The translations under genes were made by a program, and so were the position numbers. A model generated the notes under the pieces. That model was not told the DNA's origin, ran no database searches, and saw only the letters and a program-made list of their open reading frames with translations. 53,438 bases of DNA from an uncultured Verrucomicrobiota bacterium (lineage in GTDB: Bacteria > Verrucomicrobiota > Verrucomicrobiia > Limisphaerales > UBA9464), in NCBI GenBank assembly GCA_903835555.1, contig CAILNN010000137.1:1-53438 (forward strand). Direction: 5' to 3'. Position 1 is the first letter of the stretch, and every line of letters starts with the position of its first letter. Positions 1 through 7,901 of the stretch are shown piece after piece.

Positions 1-57
1 CCGTTGGCGCTACTTGGAGGTCCGATTTTTGACGGCATCGGAGTGAGGCCTTGGATT

Positions 58-285
58 CCGTAGTCGCCGCTCGTAAGACGGCGCTGACTCTACTCGGCCG
101 AAACCCGTTCTGGGGCAGAACGGCGGGTCTGGAGCCTTGGGGACTGGCGAATTGGGCGGGGGACTCGAAATGTGTTGGGTTCCGGTTCTTTGCCCCGCCA
201 GGCAGCTCGGGAACGGGTTATGGCCTGGTAGGATCAGCGCCGACTCACGACCGACGGCTACGGCGGAGTGTGGTCTTGGATTAGC
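58..285 (+). repeat. Palindrome-bracketed dispersed repeat, copy 1
   Basis: The block starts with a REP-like hairpin (GTAGTCGCCG at 60-69, then CGGCGCTGAC) and ends with an imperfect inverted copy of it (about 235-265, ending GGCTACGG). The inner 121-247 segment aligns at roughly 80% by eye with the reverse complement of 12731-12869. Open frames through it are not shared between the copies, so it looks non-coding. It lies about 160 bp upstream of the RAYT transposase gene, the enzyme class known to act on such palindromes. Nothing else is recognisable in bases 1-443. Confidence 0.65.
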
Positions 286-443
286 CAACATCGCCGCAAG
301 CCAGCATCTGAACGGCTATCACGACTTTTTCCTCGATGGAGTTGAGTTCGCGGCTAATGTGGGTTAATAAGTGATAGTAAAAAGGGACACACAATTTAAA
401 AGAAAAAGCTCGCGTTGATCCCGGTGCCAGGTATCGTTGGTTT

Positions 444-1472
444 ATGAGGCAGGCGCGCATGAAGATATCCTCGAAGGAGGATCGGGCGGTGTATCATTGC
501 ATCTCGAGGGTGGTGGACCGTCGGTTCATCTTTGGACCCGGCGAGAAAGAGCGGTTCGTCGAGTTGATGCGGGAATATGAGCAGTTCTGCGGCGTTCAGG
601 TGCTCACTTACTGCCTTATGTCCAATCACTTCCATATCCTGGTGGAAGTGCCCAAACGTCCGGAAACACTCCCGACAGCGGAGGAAGTGTTGGAGCGCCT
701 CAGGGGTTTGTCCGGTGCTGCCATTTCGGCGGGAAAGGCCGAACAGATGCTGGCGATGTTTGCTCAGGCACAGAATGCCCAAGGCGCGGCAGAATATCTG
801 GAACAGTTCTATCAGCGGATGTGGGATGTCAGCGAATTCATCAAGCTGATCAAACAACGTTTCAGTCAATGGTACAATCGGCAGACGAAACGGAAGGGAA
901 CATTGTGGGAGGAACGCTTCAAGAGCGTACTGGTTGAAGGGGAAGGGGATTCGTTGGGAACCATGGCGGCTTATATTGATCTGAATCCAGTGCGAGCGGG
1001 CTTGGTATCAGACCCGGCGGAATATCGATGGAGCGGTTATGGAGAGGCGATGAGCGGTCGACGCCGAGCCAAAGAGGGAATTCAGCGGCTTTATGGCCTG
1101 ACCGTTGGTCAATTGGAGGTCAATCGGACGGAATCCCTCCAGGCCTATCGCGTTCGAATTTTCGCTCATGGCGAAGCCGGGCGAGAAGGCATCGACGAGA
1201 CCGCTCAACCGCTAAGACGCGGTCTAGACCGCGAGGCGGTGGTGCGGATGTTGTTGCAGAAGGGACGGATAGGCATCGACGAGTATTTGCAATGTCGGGT
1301 GCGGTATTTCTCCGATGGCGTGGCGCTGGGAAGTCGGGAATTTGTCGACGCCATGTTCCAGAAGTTTCGCGACCATTTTAGCATCCAACGAACCACTGGA
1401 GCCCGGCGGATGCGGGGCCTTGAACCTGAGCTTTTCACCGCCCGAGACCTGAGAGTAAGCGTGTTTGCCTAG
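444..1472 (+). CDS. REP-associated tyrosine transposase (RAYT), Y1/IS200-like domain
   Basis: A single-strand DNA transposase of the Y1 (HUH) superfamily. The HUH motif is visible as His62-Phe-His64 in SNHFHILVEV, and the probable nucleophile is Tyr144 in RFSQWYNRQ, followed by the usual GTLWEERFK and the NPVRAGLV segment. Family knowledge: RAYTs are domesticated relatives of IS200/IS605 transposases that process chromosomal REP palindromes. At 342 residues it is longer than typical RAYTs because of a C-terminal extension of about 120 residues. The start is an ATG at 444; an in-frame ATG at 459 is a reasonable alternative and neither has a strong ribosome site. No second IS open reading frame or terminal inverted repeat was seen, so it is probably a single-copy resident enzyme, not an active insertion sequence. 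Confidence 0.88.
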   Translation: MRQARMKISSKEDRAVYHCISRVVDRRFIFGPGEKERFVELMREYEQFCGVQVLTYCLMSNHFHILVEVPKRPETLPTAEEVLERLRGLSGAAISAGKAEQMLAMFAQAQNAQGAAEYLEQFYQRMWDVSEFIKLIKQRFSQWYNRQTKRKGTLWEERFKSVLVEGEGDSLGTMAAYIDLNPVRAGLVSDPAEYRWSGYGEAMSGRRRAKEGIQRLYGLTVGQLEVNRTESLQAYRVRIFAHGEAGREGIDETAQPLRRGLDREAVVRMLLQKGRIGIDEYLQCRVRYFSDGVALGSREFVDAMFQKFRDHFSIQRTTGARRMRGLEPELFTARDLRVSVFA

Positions 1473-1680
1473 GGTTGTGTTTCCGCAATACCCGTTGACC
1501 CAAAAATTAAATGCCACCGGGAAAGGTCCGGGATGGAGGGAGTGTAGACTCAGAAGTCGCGGCACCAGCATGGGGGATAGCATGGGGGGGGAGGATTTGC
1601 CAGCATCGGCTGCGGAATGCAAGCGGTCCGAAGGACGGCTGAAATGGAGTGGGCGATTTCTACGCCGCCGCTTTTTCAGG

Positions 1681-1718
1681 TGTCCATTTTGGTGTCCACT
1701 TGGACCGTCCAAGTCACC
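1681..1718. other. Direct and inverted repeats beside tRNA-Phe, possible integration scar
   Basis: Two GGTGTCCA-type direct repeats lie next to an 8-bp inverted repeat with a one-base centre (ACTTGGAC, C, GTCCAAGT at 1698-1714), framed by GGTG and CACC. It sits about 30 bp outside the 3' end of the tRNA-Phe gene. That position is typical for sites used by tRNA-targeting integrases, but no integrase gene is present. The remaining bases from 1473 to 1746 show no gene. Confidence 0.3.
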
Positions 1719-1746
1719 AACTTATTGATGCAGAGGCACTTAGAAG

Positions 1747-1822
1747 TGGTGGCTGGGGCCGGAATCGAACCGGCGACACGCGGATTTTCAATCCGCTGCT
1801 CTACCAACTGAGCTACCCAGCC
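1747..1822 (-). tRNA. tRNA-Phe (GAA anticodon)
   Basis: Read on the minus strand, it folds into a complete cloverleaf. The 7-bp acceptor stem is GGCTGGG/CCCAGCC. The D arm contains AGCTCAGTTGGTAGAGC, the anticodon loop is TTGAAAA with GAA, and the T arm contains GGTTCGATTCC. The discriminator is A, and CCA is encoded at 1749-1747. Everything needed for a functional tRNA is present. Confidence 0.97.
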
Positions 1823-1887
1823 ACGCTGCGGGAGGGGCATTTAATGGAATTGGCCCCCTTCCCTGCAAGGATTTTCGGTTAAACTCG

Positions 1888-2490
1888 TCAGGGTGCCGGT
1901 TTCGCCAGCTCTGCTTGAGCCTCCTTGATCGCTTCCGTCGCCGCCGATTCGATCGATTTGGTCAACGTGATACCTCCCAGCAAAATACCCCCGGCAGCCA
2001 CCACCAAACCCGCGCGCATGAAAAGCTTGCTATTGGTCAGCAGGGTCAGCGTACAGAGCACTACTGAGACTTGCAGGGCTAGTTCCGCATGATCGAATCC
2101 GTCGTTACGTTCGGCATAAACCTTGGCTTGAGCGGCATTTGCCCGGGCTTTCGTCTGGATTTCCGCCTCCTGCTTGTCGTAACCCTCGCTCTTGGCTTTT
2201 AGATCGGCGATGAACTTCTCGATGGCGGCTTTTTGATCTGGACTCCGATTTCCCAAAAGCTCGATGGACAGGCGTTTTATCTCCAATTCGCTTGTATACG
2301 CGCGCTGCCGTTTCGCTTGGTACCAGGCAAACCCGTTGGCAGCCTGCACCTCGTTGGCGATTCGTTCGTTGGCTGCGTTGTTACCCAGCGATCCAAAAAA
2401 AGCCATGATCACCGCCAGTACTGCGATGACGATACCAACCGGCTTTTCATGTTTACCGCCTTCACCGTGGGGAATTTCGATCTCAGGCAT
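1888..2490 (-). CDS. DUF4337 family membrane protein
   Basis: A 200-residue protein whose layout fits the DUF4337 family, a group of unknown function. A short polar N-terminus is followed by one membrane helix (about residues 18-36, VIAVLAVIMAFFGSLG). A charged, probably coiled-coil middle section (about 55-125) contains the WYQAKRQR segment. Two closely spaced C-terminal helices (about 133-175) complete it. The ATG at 2490 is preceded by a GGCAAG sequence that could bind the ribosome. It stands alone between tRNA-Phe and an unrelated surface protein, so context gives no clue to its role. The family call is by overall pattern; the function is unknown. Confidence 0.75.
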   Translation of the reverse strand: MPEIEIPHGEGGKHEKPVGIVIAVLAVIMAFFGSLGNNAANERIANEVQAANGFAWYQAKRQRAYTSELEIKRLSIELLGNRSPDQKAAIEKFIADLKAKSEGYDKQEAEIQTKARANAAQAKVYAERNDGFDHAELALQVSVVLCTLTLLTNSKLFMRAGLVVAAGGILLGGITLTKSIESAATEAIKEAQAELAKPAP

Positions 2491-2601
2491 CTTGCCGGGG
2501 ACGGTACGAAGTGCGCACTGATTGCCAAGTCTGATTTAGGGCGTCTCTCGATTGATCAGCGTCGATTCAAGTCGGAAGAATACAGGGATTGAGGCAACTT
2601 T

Positions 2602-2651
2602 GGATTCCGTTGCCGACGTGAGTCGACGTCTTTTATACGGGGCCGGAATCC
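2602..2651. repeat. Intergenic inverted repeat, REP-like
   Basis: GGATTCCG (2602-2609) pairs with CGGAATCC (2644-2651), with a smaller GACGT/ACGTC stem inside. The left arm and what follows (GGATTCCGTTGCCGACG) resemble the start of the repeat at 54-75, so it may be a degenerate member of the same palindrome group. The surrounding 2491-2865 stretch has no convincing gene. Confidence 0.4.
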
Positions 2652-2865
2652 GTCCCGGAGCGAATCGGCGGCTCCGACACATTCGGTGATCTACGAAGCA
2701 AACGACCACTTTATCCCCGGAAACGGAAAGGCCCGGCGATAACGGATGGCCTTCATCCATTCCACGGCCAGTTCCAAAGCTCCAGAGGACTGGAGCACTC
2801 CACGACCTGGCGGACTTCTCTATATGCCCATCACTCGGGTAGCGCCTTGGATAATGGCCACCACA

Positions 2866-2901
2866 ACAAAAAACGGGCGTGAGCTTGCGCCCGACGCCCG
2901 T
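2866..2901 (-). terminator. Rho-independent terminator of the 2920-4593 gene
   Basis: On the minus strand an 8-bp perfect stem, ACGGGCGT/ACGCCCGT (arms 2894-2901 and 2873-2880), is followed directly by a run of six T residues. It begins 19 bp beyond the stop codon of the minus-strand surface protein gene. Confidence 0.85.
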
Positions 2902-2919
2902 TCCGATGCCCCCAATTTC

Positions 2920-4593
2920 TTACTGGGTGTTCACGATATAGAACCGGCCCTTCGTGGAGAGCGGATACGAAACGTTATGGACCGCACCGTCTCCCGTTAC
3001 CTGTCCCGCCACTTGCCATTGGGCATCGCTTAGCGCGTTTTTGTAGAGGACCTGATAGGTGGGACCGTACAGGGTGGGGAAACTGATTTGAATAGCGCCC
3101 GAAACAATCGAGGCGGAGTAAACCGGGGCCTTCAACTGCAGGTCGGTACTATCGACGTAGACCGTGCCACCGGTGTCGGGCACATAGGTCACCTGATACT
3201 GAACCGATGCCGTTCCGGGAGGAGCGATCAGGTACGGAGACGTACCCAATTGCGTCACGTAGTCGGTGGCAAACAAGTTCGTTGCTTGCAAATGAATCCA
3301 GGTGTCTTGAGCTGAATTCGCGTCAATGCCAGCCGATCGATCGTATCCAAGCAAACCGCCGCCAGCGTCCAAGAACTTGATTTCCAATCGGGCCACGCCA
3401 GCGCCGGTGATTGGGTCCGAGGAGGGCGTAAAGAACCAGCCGTCTGCAACATAGGCGTCACCCGCTTGAGCCGGACGTACTTGGAAGCAGCCATTGTAGG
3501 TGTTTGGGCCTGTGCTGTAGGCTAAAAAGCATTGTCCGCCGTCCAGAACTTCCACGTTGGGTCCACCGTTGGGATAGAAGTCGTTGGTCGACTTCAGCGC
3601 CCCGCCGTTGTAGCTGGTCCATCCGGCATCGGAGGTGATCGCAAAAGTGGATGCCTCAAAACCGGGATCAATCAGCAGGTTGGTGCGTGCTTGGTCGAGT
3701 GGACGCACAACCAGTGAGCCTTGGGCGGTGCCCGTGCCCGCTTTGTTGGTGACGGTCACAAAATAGGTGCCGACGTCGTTGGTGGTGATCGCGGCGATGG
3801 ATAACACGTTGGAAGTGGCACCGCTGACGCGCCCACCATTGACCAATGCATTGGTGCCGAGGCTATTGCCAAAGCTCCATTGATAGCTAAACGGCGCTGT
3901 GCCCTGGGCCTTGATGCTGAATTGGGCAGTCTGGCCCTCGATCAAAACCTGGGAAGCCACTTTGCCAAGCGACGGATCGGCATTATTAACTGCCAAGACC
4001 ACTTGACCAAGGCTGGTCACATTGGCGATGCGGGCGTCTGGTCCGGTTGTGGCAAAACCATATTGGATGTGGTGGCCAGCCGTAGTGTCCAGGTTCAGCG
4101 TGAACGGTTGACCATCAACCAGAACGACGGTGGTTGGCGTGTTTACCGAATAGTCGGGAGCGAAATCCTTGATAAAAGCGATTGCCGTGTAATCAGGTGT
4201 CAGCGAGTTGGTTAAGCAGGTGCCACTGAAGGAAATCGATTGACCAGCCAACGTGTCGTCTTGGATGTACATGTTGGCTTCCATGATCTTGTTCGGAGCG
4301 CCATTGGTTCCCCCAACCCACCAATACGGGTCTGTGGGCTTGTCCCGATCGATGCTCGTGTTGGGCGTCAAGGTTAGCGTACTGGCCCCGGTGAAGTACG
4401 CGTCCAAGTCGGCAGTGCCCCAGCCCGAGCCGAATTGAAAGTTGCCGCCCGAATCAGTAACGTTCATGTAGCCGAGCCACGTCTTGGTGGAATCGACGCT
4501 GACGGTGGTTTGAGCTTGGGTTTGCGCCGCGCCCAGCGCGATGGCGACTACCCCGGCCCATCGGCGGAAAGCGGTGTTGCTAAAAATTTTCAC
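2920..4593 (-). CDS. Secreted surface protein with Ig-like domain
   Basis: 557 residues with an N-terminal signal peptide (hydrophobic AGVVAIALGAA, cleavage after about TQAQ). An N-terminal beta-rich region of about 180 residues is unrecognised. An Ig-like domain follows (about 208-297: VLIEGQTAQFSIKAQG, YQWSFG, VGTYFVTVTN). Next is a region opening NLLIDPGFE that resembles carbohydrate-binding beta-sandwich modules. The C-terminal tail (YQVLYKN...FYIVNTQ) is of the kind that closes many verrucomicrobial surface proteins. The start is a GTG at 4593; the signal peptide follows it directly, which supports it. It is divergent from the LamG protein gene, so the 296-bp gap should hold both promoters. 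An extracellular adhesive or glycan-binding role is inference. Confidence 0.75.
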   Translation of the reverse strand: MKIFSNTAFRRWAGVVAIALGAAQTQAQTTVSVDSTKTWLGYMNVTDSGGNFQFGSGWGTADLDAYFTGASTLTLTPNTSIDRDKPTDPYWWVGGTNGAPNKIMEANMYIQDDTLAGQSISFSGTCLTNSLTPDYTAIAFIKDFAPDYSVNTPTTVVLVDGQPFTLNLDTTAGHHIQYGFATTGPDARIANVTSLGQVVLAVNNADPSLGKVASQVLIEGQTAQFSIKAQGTAPFSYQWSFGNSLGTNALVNGGRVSGATSNVLSIAAITTNDVGTYFVTVTNKAGTGTAQGSLVVRPLDQARTNLLIDPGFEASTFAITSDAGWTSYNGGALKSTNDFYPNGGPNVEVLDGGQCFLAYSTGPNTYNGCFQVRPAQAGDAYVADGWFFTPSSDPITGAGVARLEIKFLDAGGGLLGYDRSAGIDANSAQDTWIHLQATNLFATDYVTQLGTSPYLIAPPGTASVQYQVTYVPDTGGTVYVDSTDLQLKAPVYSASIVSGAIQISFPTLYGPTYQVLYKNALSDAQWQVAGQVTGDGAVHNVSYPLSTKGRFYIVNTQ

Positions 4594-4637
4594 GGTAATG
4601 GATCAATGACAGCCATTCCGACAGAAATCCCAGGCGC

Positions 4638-4693
4638 CGAAGTTGACTTCGCCGACAATGATGACCAGTACGGTCGTGCGGGCGCTCGCCCGC
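4638..4693. other. Two hairpins in a divergent promoter region
   Basis: CGAAGT-TG-ACTTCG (4638-4651) and GCGGGCG-CT-CGCCCGC (4678-4693) are perfect palindromes in the gap between the divergent genes starting at 4593 and 4890. Neither is followed by a T run on either strand, so terminators are unlikely. An operator or leader structure for the minus-strand gene is possible. Confidence 0.35.
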
Positions 4694-4889
4694 TGTTTCT
4701 GTCAGTCTGGTACCAGCCAACCTACTTTGGAACCGCCAATGCGCAAGGAGCTCCAACGGTGCTACCGCCTTTGCATCAATTGAGGTGGAGTAGGTAGATT
4801 TCGTAGAAGCGATGCGATTCAATCCGAATTTGCCTTGAATTCTCCGACAACCCGAATGAGTTTCGTTTAGGATATCTCGAAATTCACCT

Positions 4890-6341
4890 ATGCGCTTCCC
4901 TCGTCGCTGCACAGCCGTAACAGCCATTTCTCGAATTTGCCTACTCGTCACAATTCTTTTGCTGTCCCCGCGCATGGGCTCGGCCCAGCCTGCGTTTATT
5001 ACCAACGGATTGGTCGCCTTCTATCCGTTTAGCGGCGATTTCAGTGATCAGAGCGGCAATGGCCTTTCGCTCGCCAATTTTGGCGGAAATCTGGGGCCAG
5101 ACCGTTTTGGGACCAACAACTCCTCTCTCATCCTGACCAACGGAGCTTCCCTTTCAACTGTCGTTCCGCTTCCAGTCACGGGCAATGGCGATCGAACCAT
5201 CGCCCTGTGGGTCGGGCCAATTGCCAAGACCGCGCTTCCGTACGGACGGTTGGTGGGCTGGGGCGGTGGACCGTTGGGATTTACCACTCTCTATTACAAG
5301 AGCTACAAGCCCAATGCCTTTGCCATGGATGCCGGAGGTGCGATCGCCAGTGTGGCACCCGGCCTGACTCCCTTGGGCACCTGGACGCATCTGGTTTGGA
5401 CCTATACCACCAACCTCGGCTTCTCTTCCTTCTATATTAACGGGGTCAAGAAAAGCACCACCATCGAAACCGGTACGGTCTCAACCCCGCTCAACACGTC
5501 TTCGGGTCCCTTGATTCTCGGCGATATCAGTCAGGTTGAATACGCCGCTGCGGCTGCGTTCAATGGCTATCTAGATGAGGTTCGCGTCTATTCACGGGCG
5601 CTCTCCGATGCCGAAGTCCAGGGCCTCTATAACTACGATAGCGTTCCCGAACCGCAGAAGGTTCATACCGCCCTGGCCACTGCCCAGGTGGTCAATGGGT
5701 TCATTGTCGGGTATCAGATCACCGACGCCGGCTACGGCTATACCAATCCCCCTGCGGTTACTTTTGTCGGTGGCGGTGGCCATGGTGCGGCGGCTTCCAC
5801 TGTCATTTCCAATTCGGTGGTCGTTGCGATTAATGCCGACGAACCAGGACGTGGCTACAGCTCGTCGGTGACAATCGTCCTTGATCCGCCTCCATTCCCA
5901 CCGACCCAAGCAATCGCAACCTCGTCGCTCACCAATGATGCTGTGTTGGCTATTTCGGTCACCGACGGCGGTCACGGCTACGGGTCAACCGCGCCTCCAG
6001 TGAGCTTGATCGGAACGGGAACCGGTGCGACAGCGGTGGCAACCGTCCAAAATGGGGTTGTGACCGCGATCACCGTCACCAAAGGCGGGAGCGGATACAC
6101 GGCTCCGCCCACGGTCTTGATCGCCCCACCGGCTTCCTATTCATCGTTGACGGCTACGGTTAGCCAATTGCAGCTCAATCTGTCGGTGACCCCCGGCTAC
6201 ACCTTCCAAATTCAGAGCTCCACCAATGCCTTCACCTGGGTGAATTTCGGGTCTGCCTTCCTCGCCACCAACACCTCCATTACCCAGTTGGTCAATGTCA
6301 GCGGCAGCCCGCAGTTCTTCCGAATCGCGCAAATTCCATAA
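4890..6341 (+). CDS. Secreted LamG-domain protein with Gly-Tyr-Gly repeats
   Basis: 483 residues. A signal peptide covers about 1-32 (hydrophobic ICLLVTILLL, cleavage near GSAQ). A LamG/concanavalin-like sandwich spans about 37-248, with the typical opening GLVAFYPFSGDFSDQSGNG and closing LDEVRVYSRALSDAEVQGLYN. Residues about 255-412 hold three to four degenerate units built on 'DxGxGYxxPPxVxxxGxGxGAxAxxxxxNGVVxAIxV'. The last about 60 residues form a tail (FQIQSSTN, W, FFRIAQIP) shared in style with the genes ending at 2920 and 46756. The start is an ATG at 4890. A cell-surface or secreted glycan-binding role is inferred from LamG; no catalytic motif was seen. Confidence 0.8.
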   Translation: MRFPRRCTAVTAISRICLLVTILLLSPRMGSAQPAFITNGLVAFYPFSGDFSDQSGNGLSLANFGGNLGPDRFGTNNSSLILTNGASLSTVVPLPVTGNGDRTIALWVGPIAKTALPYGRLVGWGGGPLGFTTLYYKSYKPNAFAMDAGGAIASVAPGLTPLGTWTHLVWTYTTNLGFSSFYINGVKKSTTIETGTVSTPLNTSSGPLILGDISQVEYAAAAAFNGYLDEVRVYSRALSDAEVQGLYNYDSVPEPQKVHTALATAQVVNGFIVGYQITDAGYGYTNPPAVTFVGGGGHGAAASTVISNSVVVAINADEPGRGYSSSVTIVLDPPPFPPTQAIATSSLTNDAVLAISVTDGGHGYGSTAPPVSLIGTGTGATAVATVQNGVVTAITVTKGGSGYTAPPTVLIAPPASYSSLTATVSQLQLNLSVTPGYTFQIQSSTNAFTWVNFGSAFLATNTSITQLVNVSGSPQFFRIAQIP

Positions 6342-6364
6342 CCATCGAAAGGCCGAGCACGGGA

Positions 6365-6469
6365 GGGACAAGCTCCTGCGAGTCCCCCGTACCGCCGACT
6401 TTCCTGTCGGCTGTATCGCGGGTCTTCAGACCTGCCTGGCGGTCCGGACTAGGCCAATTCCGCAATAGC
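6365..6469. repeat. Short palindromic repeat, family C, copy 1
   Basis: The stem GGGAC...GTCCC (6365-6386, core CTCCTGCGAG) is matched at 15036-15057. Downstream, GGCCAATTCCGCAATAGC (6452-6469) matches 15092-15109 at 16 of 18 bases. Between them is a further GGTCT-TC-AGACC hairpin. It lies between convergent genes, a common place for REP elements. Confidence 0.6.
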
Positions 6470-6547
6470 CAAGCTAAACGGCCGTCCAAAGGACCGAGAT
6501 GTCATCGATCTCCTCGCTGTCATTCGTTAAACCTCCGCTCGCTCCCA

Positions 6548-7156
6548 TTATCCCTCCGGCGTGTTCAGCAACTCTGCGAGTCTAGGGCGAACGACCTCCG
6601 GTATCCGTTCCAGCCATCCGGAATCAATCAGGCCTATTTCGATCATATCCCGAAGGTGCGTGCGATCTTTGTCGCGAAACGACGTGAGCTTCATGCAGAC
6701 CAACCCTTCCAAGCTGATGACCTTGAAGGGTCCATCATGCTCGGCGGCGGTCACATCGGGAGTAGGTAGCGCATAGTCCACCCGAAGCTTTTCGTTGGCC
6801 GGAATAATATGAATCGCGTCGCGTGCGCTGGCATTCTCACCGTCCAGAAAGATGTCCAAACTGCCGGGCATCCCCAGTCCACTCACTCTCCGGTAGATAA
6901 ATCCGGCCTCCGATAGGGCGGTTCTTGCGCTATCCAAGTCGGTCCGCCTGAGCAGAATATCGACATCGCGAGTCGTTCGAACCGCTGCCTCATCAACGCG
7001 CGAAACCCAGGCGGCCACAGCATTCCCTCCAGCAACGGCGTAAGGGATCCCCGCCGTTTCAAGGGCTGCGGTCGCTCTATGAAGTCGCTCCCGGACCTTT
7101 TCCACGGACCGAATCATGCGTTCCCACGATATGGGGGCAAGAAGATGCGTTGTCAT
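6548..7156 (-). CDS. Nucleotidyltransferase-fold protein
   Basis: 202 residues. The motif AGGNAVAAW (from about 42) followed by DVDIL (Asp64, Asp66) is the Gly-Gly/Asp-x-Asp signature of the DNA polymerase beta-like nucleotidyltransferase superfamily. A later segment, ISLEGLVCMKLTSFRDKDRTHLRDM, is typical of the AbiEii-like/DUF1814-like group that carries a conserved Lys in a helical domain. Members include toxins of toxin-antitoxin pairs and tRNA-modifying enzymes. No antitoxin-like small gene is adjacent, so a toxin role is not supported by context. The start is an ATG at 7156 and Met14 is an alternative. Substrate unknown. Confidence 0.7.
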   Translation of the reverse strand: MTTHLLAPISWERMIRSVEKVRERLHRATAALETAGIPYAVAGGNAVAAWVSRVDEAAVRTTRDVDILLRRTDLDSARTALSEAGFIYRRVSGLGMPGSLDIFLDGENASARDAIHIIPANEKLRVDYALPTPDVTAAEHDGPFKVISLEGLVCMKLTSFRDKDRTHLRDMIEIGLIDSGWLERIPEVVRPRLAELLNTPEG

Positions 7157-7247
7157 CGCACAGCGTCTTATTAACTCAGGAGCAGCGCAGAATCGCGACC
7201 ATGGATCATTCGACGCCAGCTCCCTGAATGGATGTTATCGCTCGATT

Positions 7248-7808
7248 TCACACCTGGGTCCAATCCCACAGCACCACTTCCCATTCCAACCCCTCATAAA
7301 GCATGACATGAATCGTTTCAAAGCCGACCTTTCGATGGGCCTTGAGCGACCGATGATTGGCCTTTGCCACCTCGGTGATGGCAAAGGCATGGTCTGCCTC
7401 GAGAGAAGACCGGAAATGCTGGTAAAGCCGTGGCACCAATCCCTGGCCGCGATATTCCTTGGCCACGCACAACTGCCCCACCACCACATAATCGCTCTCG
7501 GCCAGCCGTCGCCCTTGGAACTCCAATTGGTCGATCTGGTCAAACAAGGCCGTTAACAGTGGATTCCCATCGCGAATGGCCTTGGTTGCCACCAGGGCAT
7601 ATCCCACAACGACATCCCTGTTGACCGCGACAATGGACGCACGGCTGCGATGCATCTGGCGGAGAAATTCCAGGTCGAATTCAGCCATGAGGAATCCGAA
7701 TTCCGCAGCTTCGGAATCACTCACGTTTCGCCTGAGATTTTGGGTCTGAAGAGCTTGGATAGCGCGCAGGTCCGAGTCCCGATCGGCCAATCTGGTGGTG
7801 ACAGTCAT
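7248..7808 (-). CDS. GNAT family N-acetyltransferase
   Basis: 186 residues with the GNAT core: beta-4 VVVGQLCVAKEYRGQGL carries the acetyl-CoA pyrophosphate-binding Arg/Gln-x-x-Gly-x-Gly/Ala-type loop as YRGQGL, followed by helix 3 and the conserved AKANHRSLKAHRKVGFE segment. The enzyme would transfer an acetyl group from acetyl-CoA to an amine; the acceptor cannot be deduced. The N-terminal 90 residues are typical of the fold. The start is an ATG at 7808. It reads the same way as the nucleotidyltransferase-fold gene with a 91-bp gap, so co-transcription is possible but not shown. Confidence 0.85.
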   Translation of the reverse strand: MTVTTRLADRDSDLRAIQALQTQNLRRNVSDSEAAEFGFLMAEFDLEFLRQMHRSRASIVAVNRDVVVGYALVATKAIRDGNPLLTALFDQIDQLEFQGRRLAESDYVVVGQLCVAKEYRGQGLVPRLYQHFRSSLEADHAFAITEVAKANHRSLKAHRKVGFETIHVMLYEGLEWEVVLWDWTQV

Positions 7809-7901
7809 GCGTCAATGTCATGCCTTCTCAGGTCCTGCCACTCGACGCCATCAAAAATCATCGCCATGGCTCTTTCCTGCGTTTCCCGATAGCCTCGGAT
7901 A

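Noticed and set aside
10..367. Overlapping frames of 76-93 codons on both strands
   Set aside because: The region is a palindrome-bracketed repeat and its second copy does not preserve any of these frames.
2536..2760. 74-codon minus-strand frame
   Set aside because: No motif, composition of shifted sequence, and it spans an inverted repeat.
6548..7808. Toxin-antitoxin pair formed by the nucleotidyltransferase-fold and GNAT genes
   Set aside because: The partner is a full-length GNAT enzyme, the gap is 91 bp, and no antitoxin-like DNA-binding protein is present.
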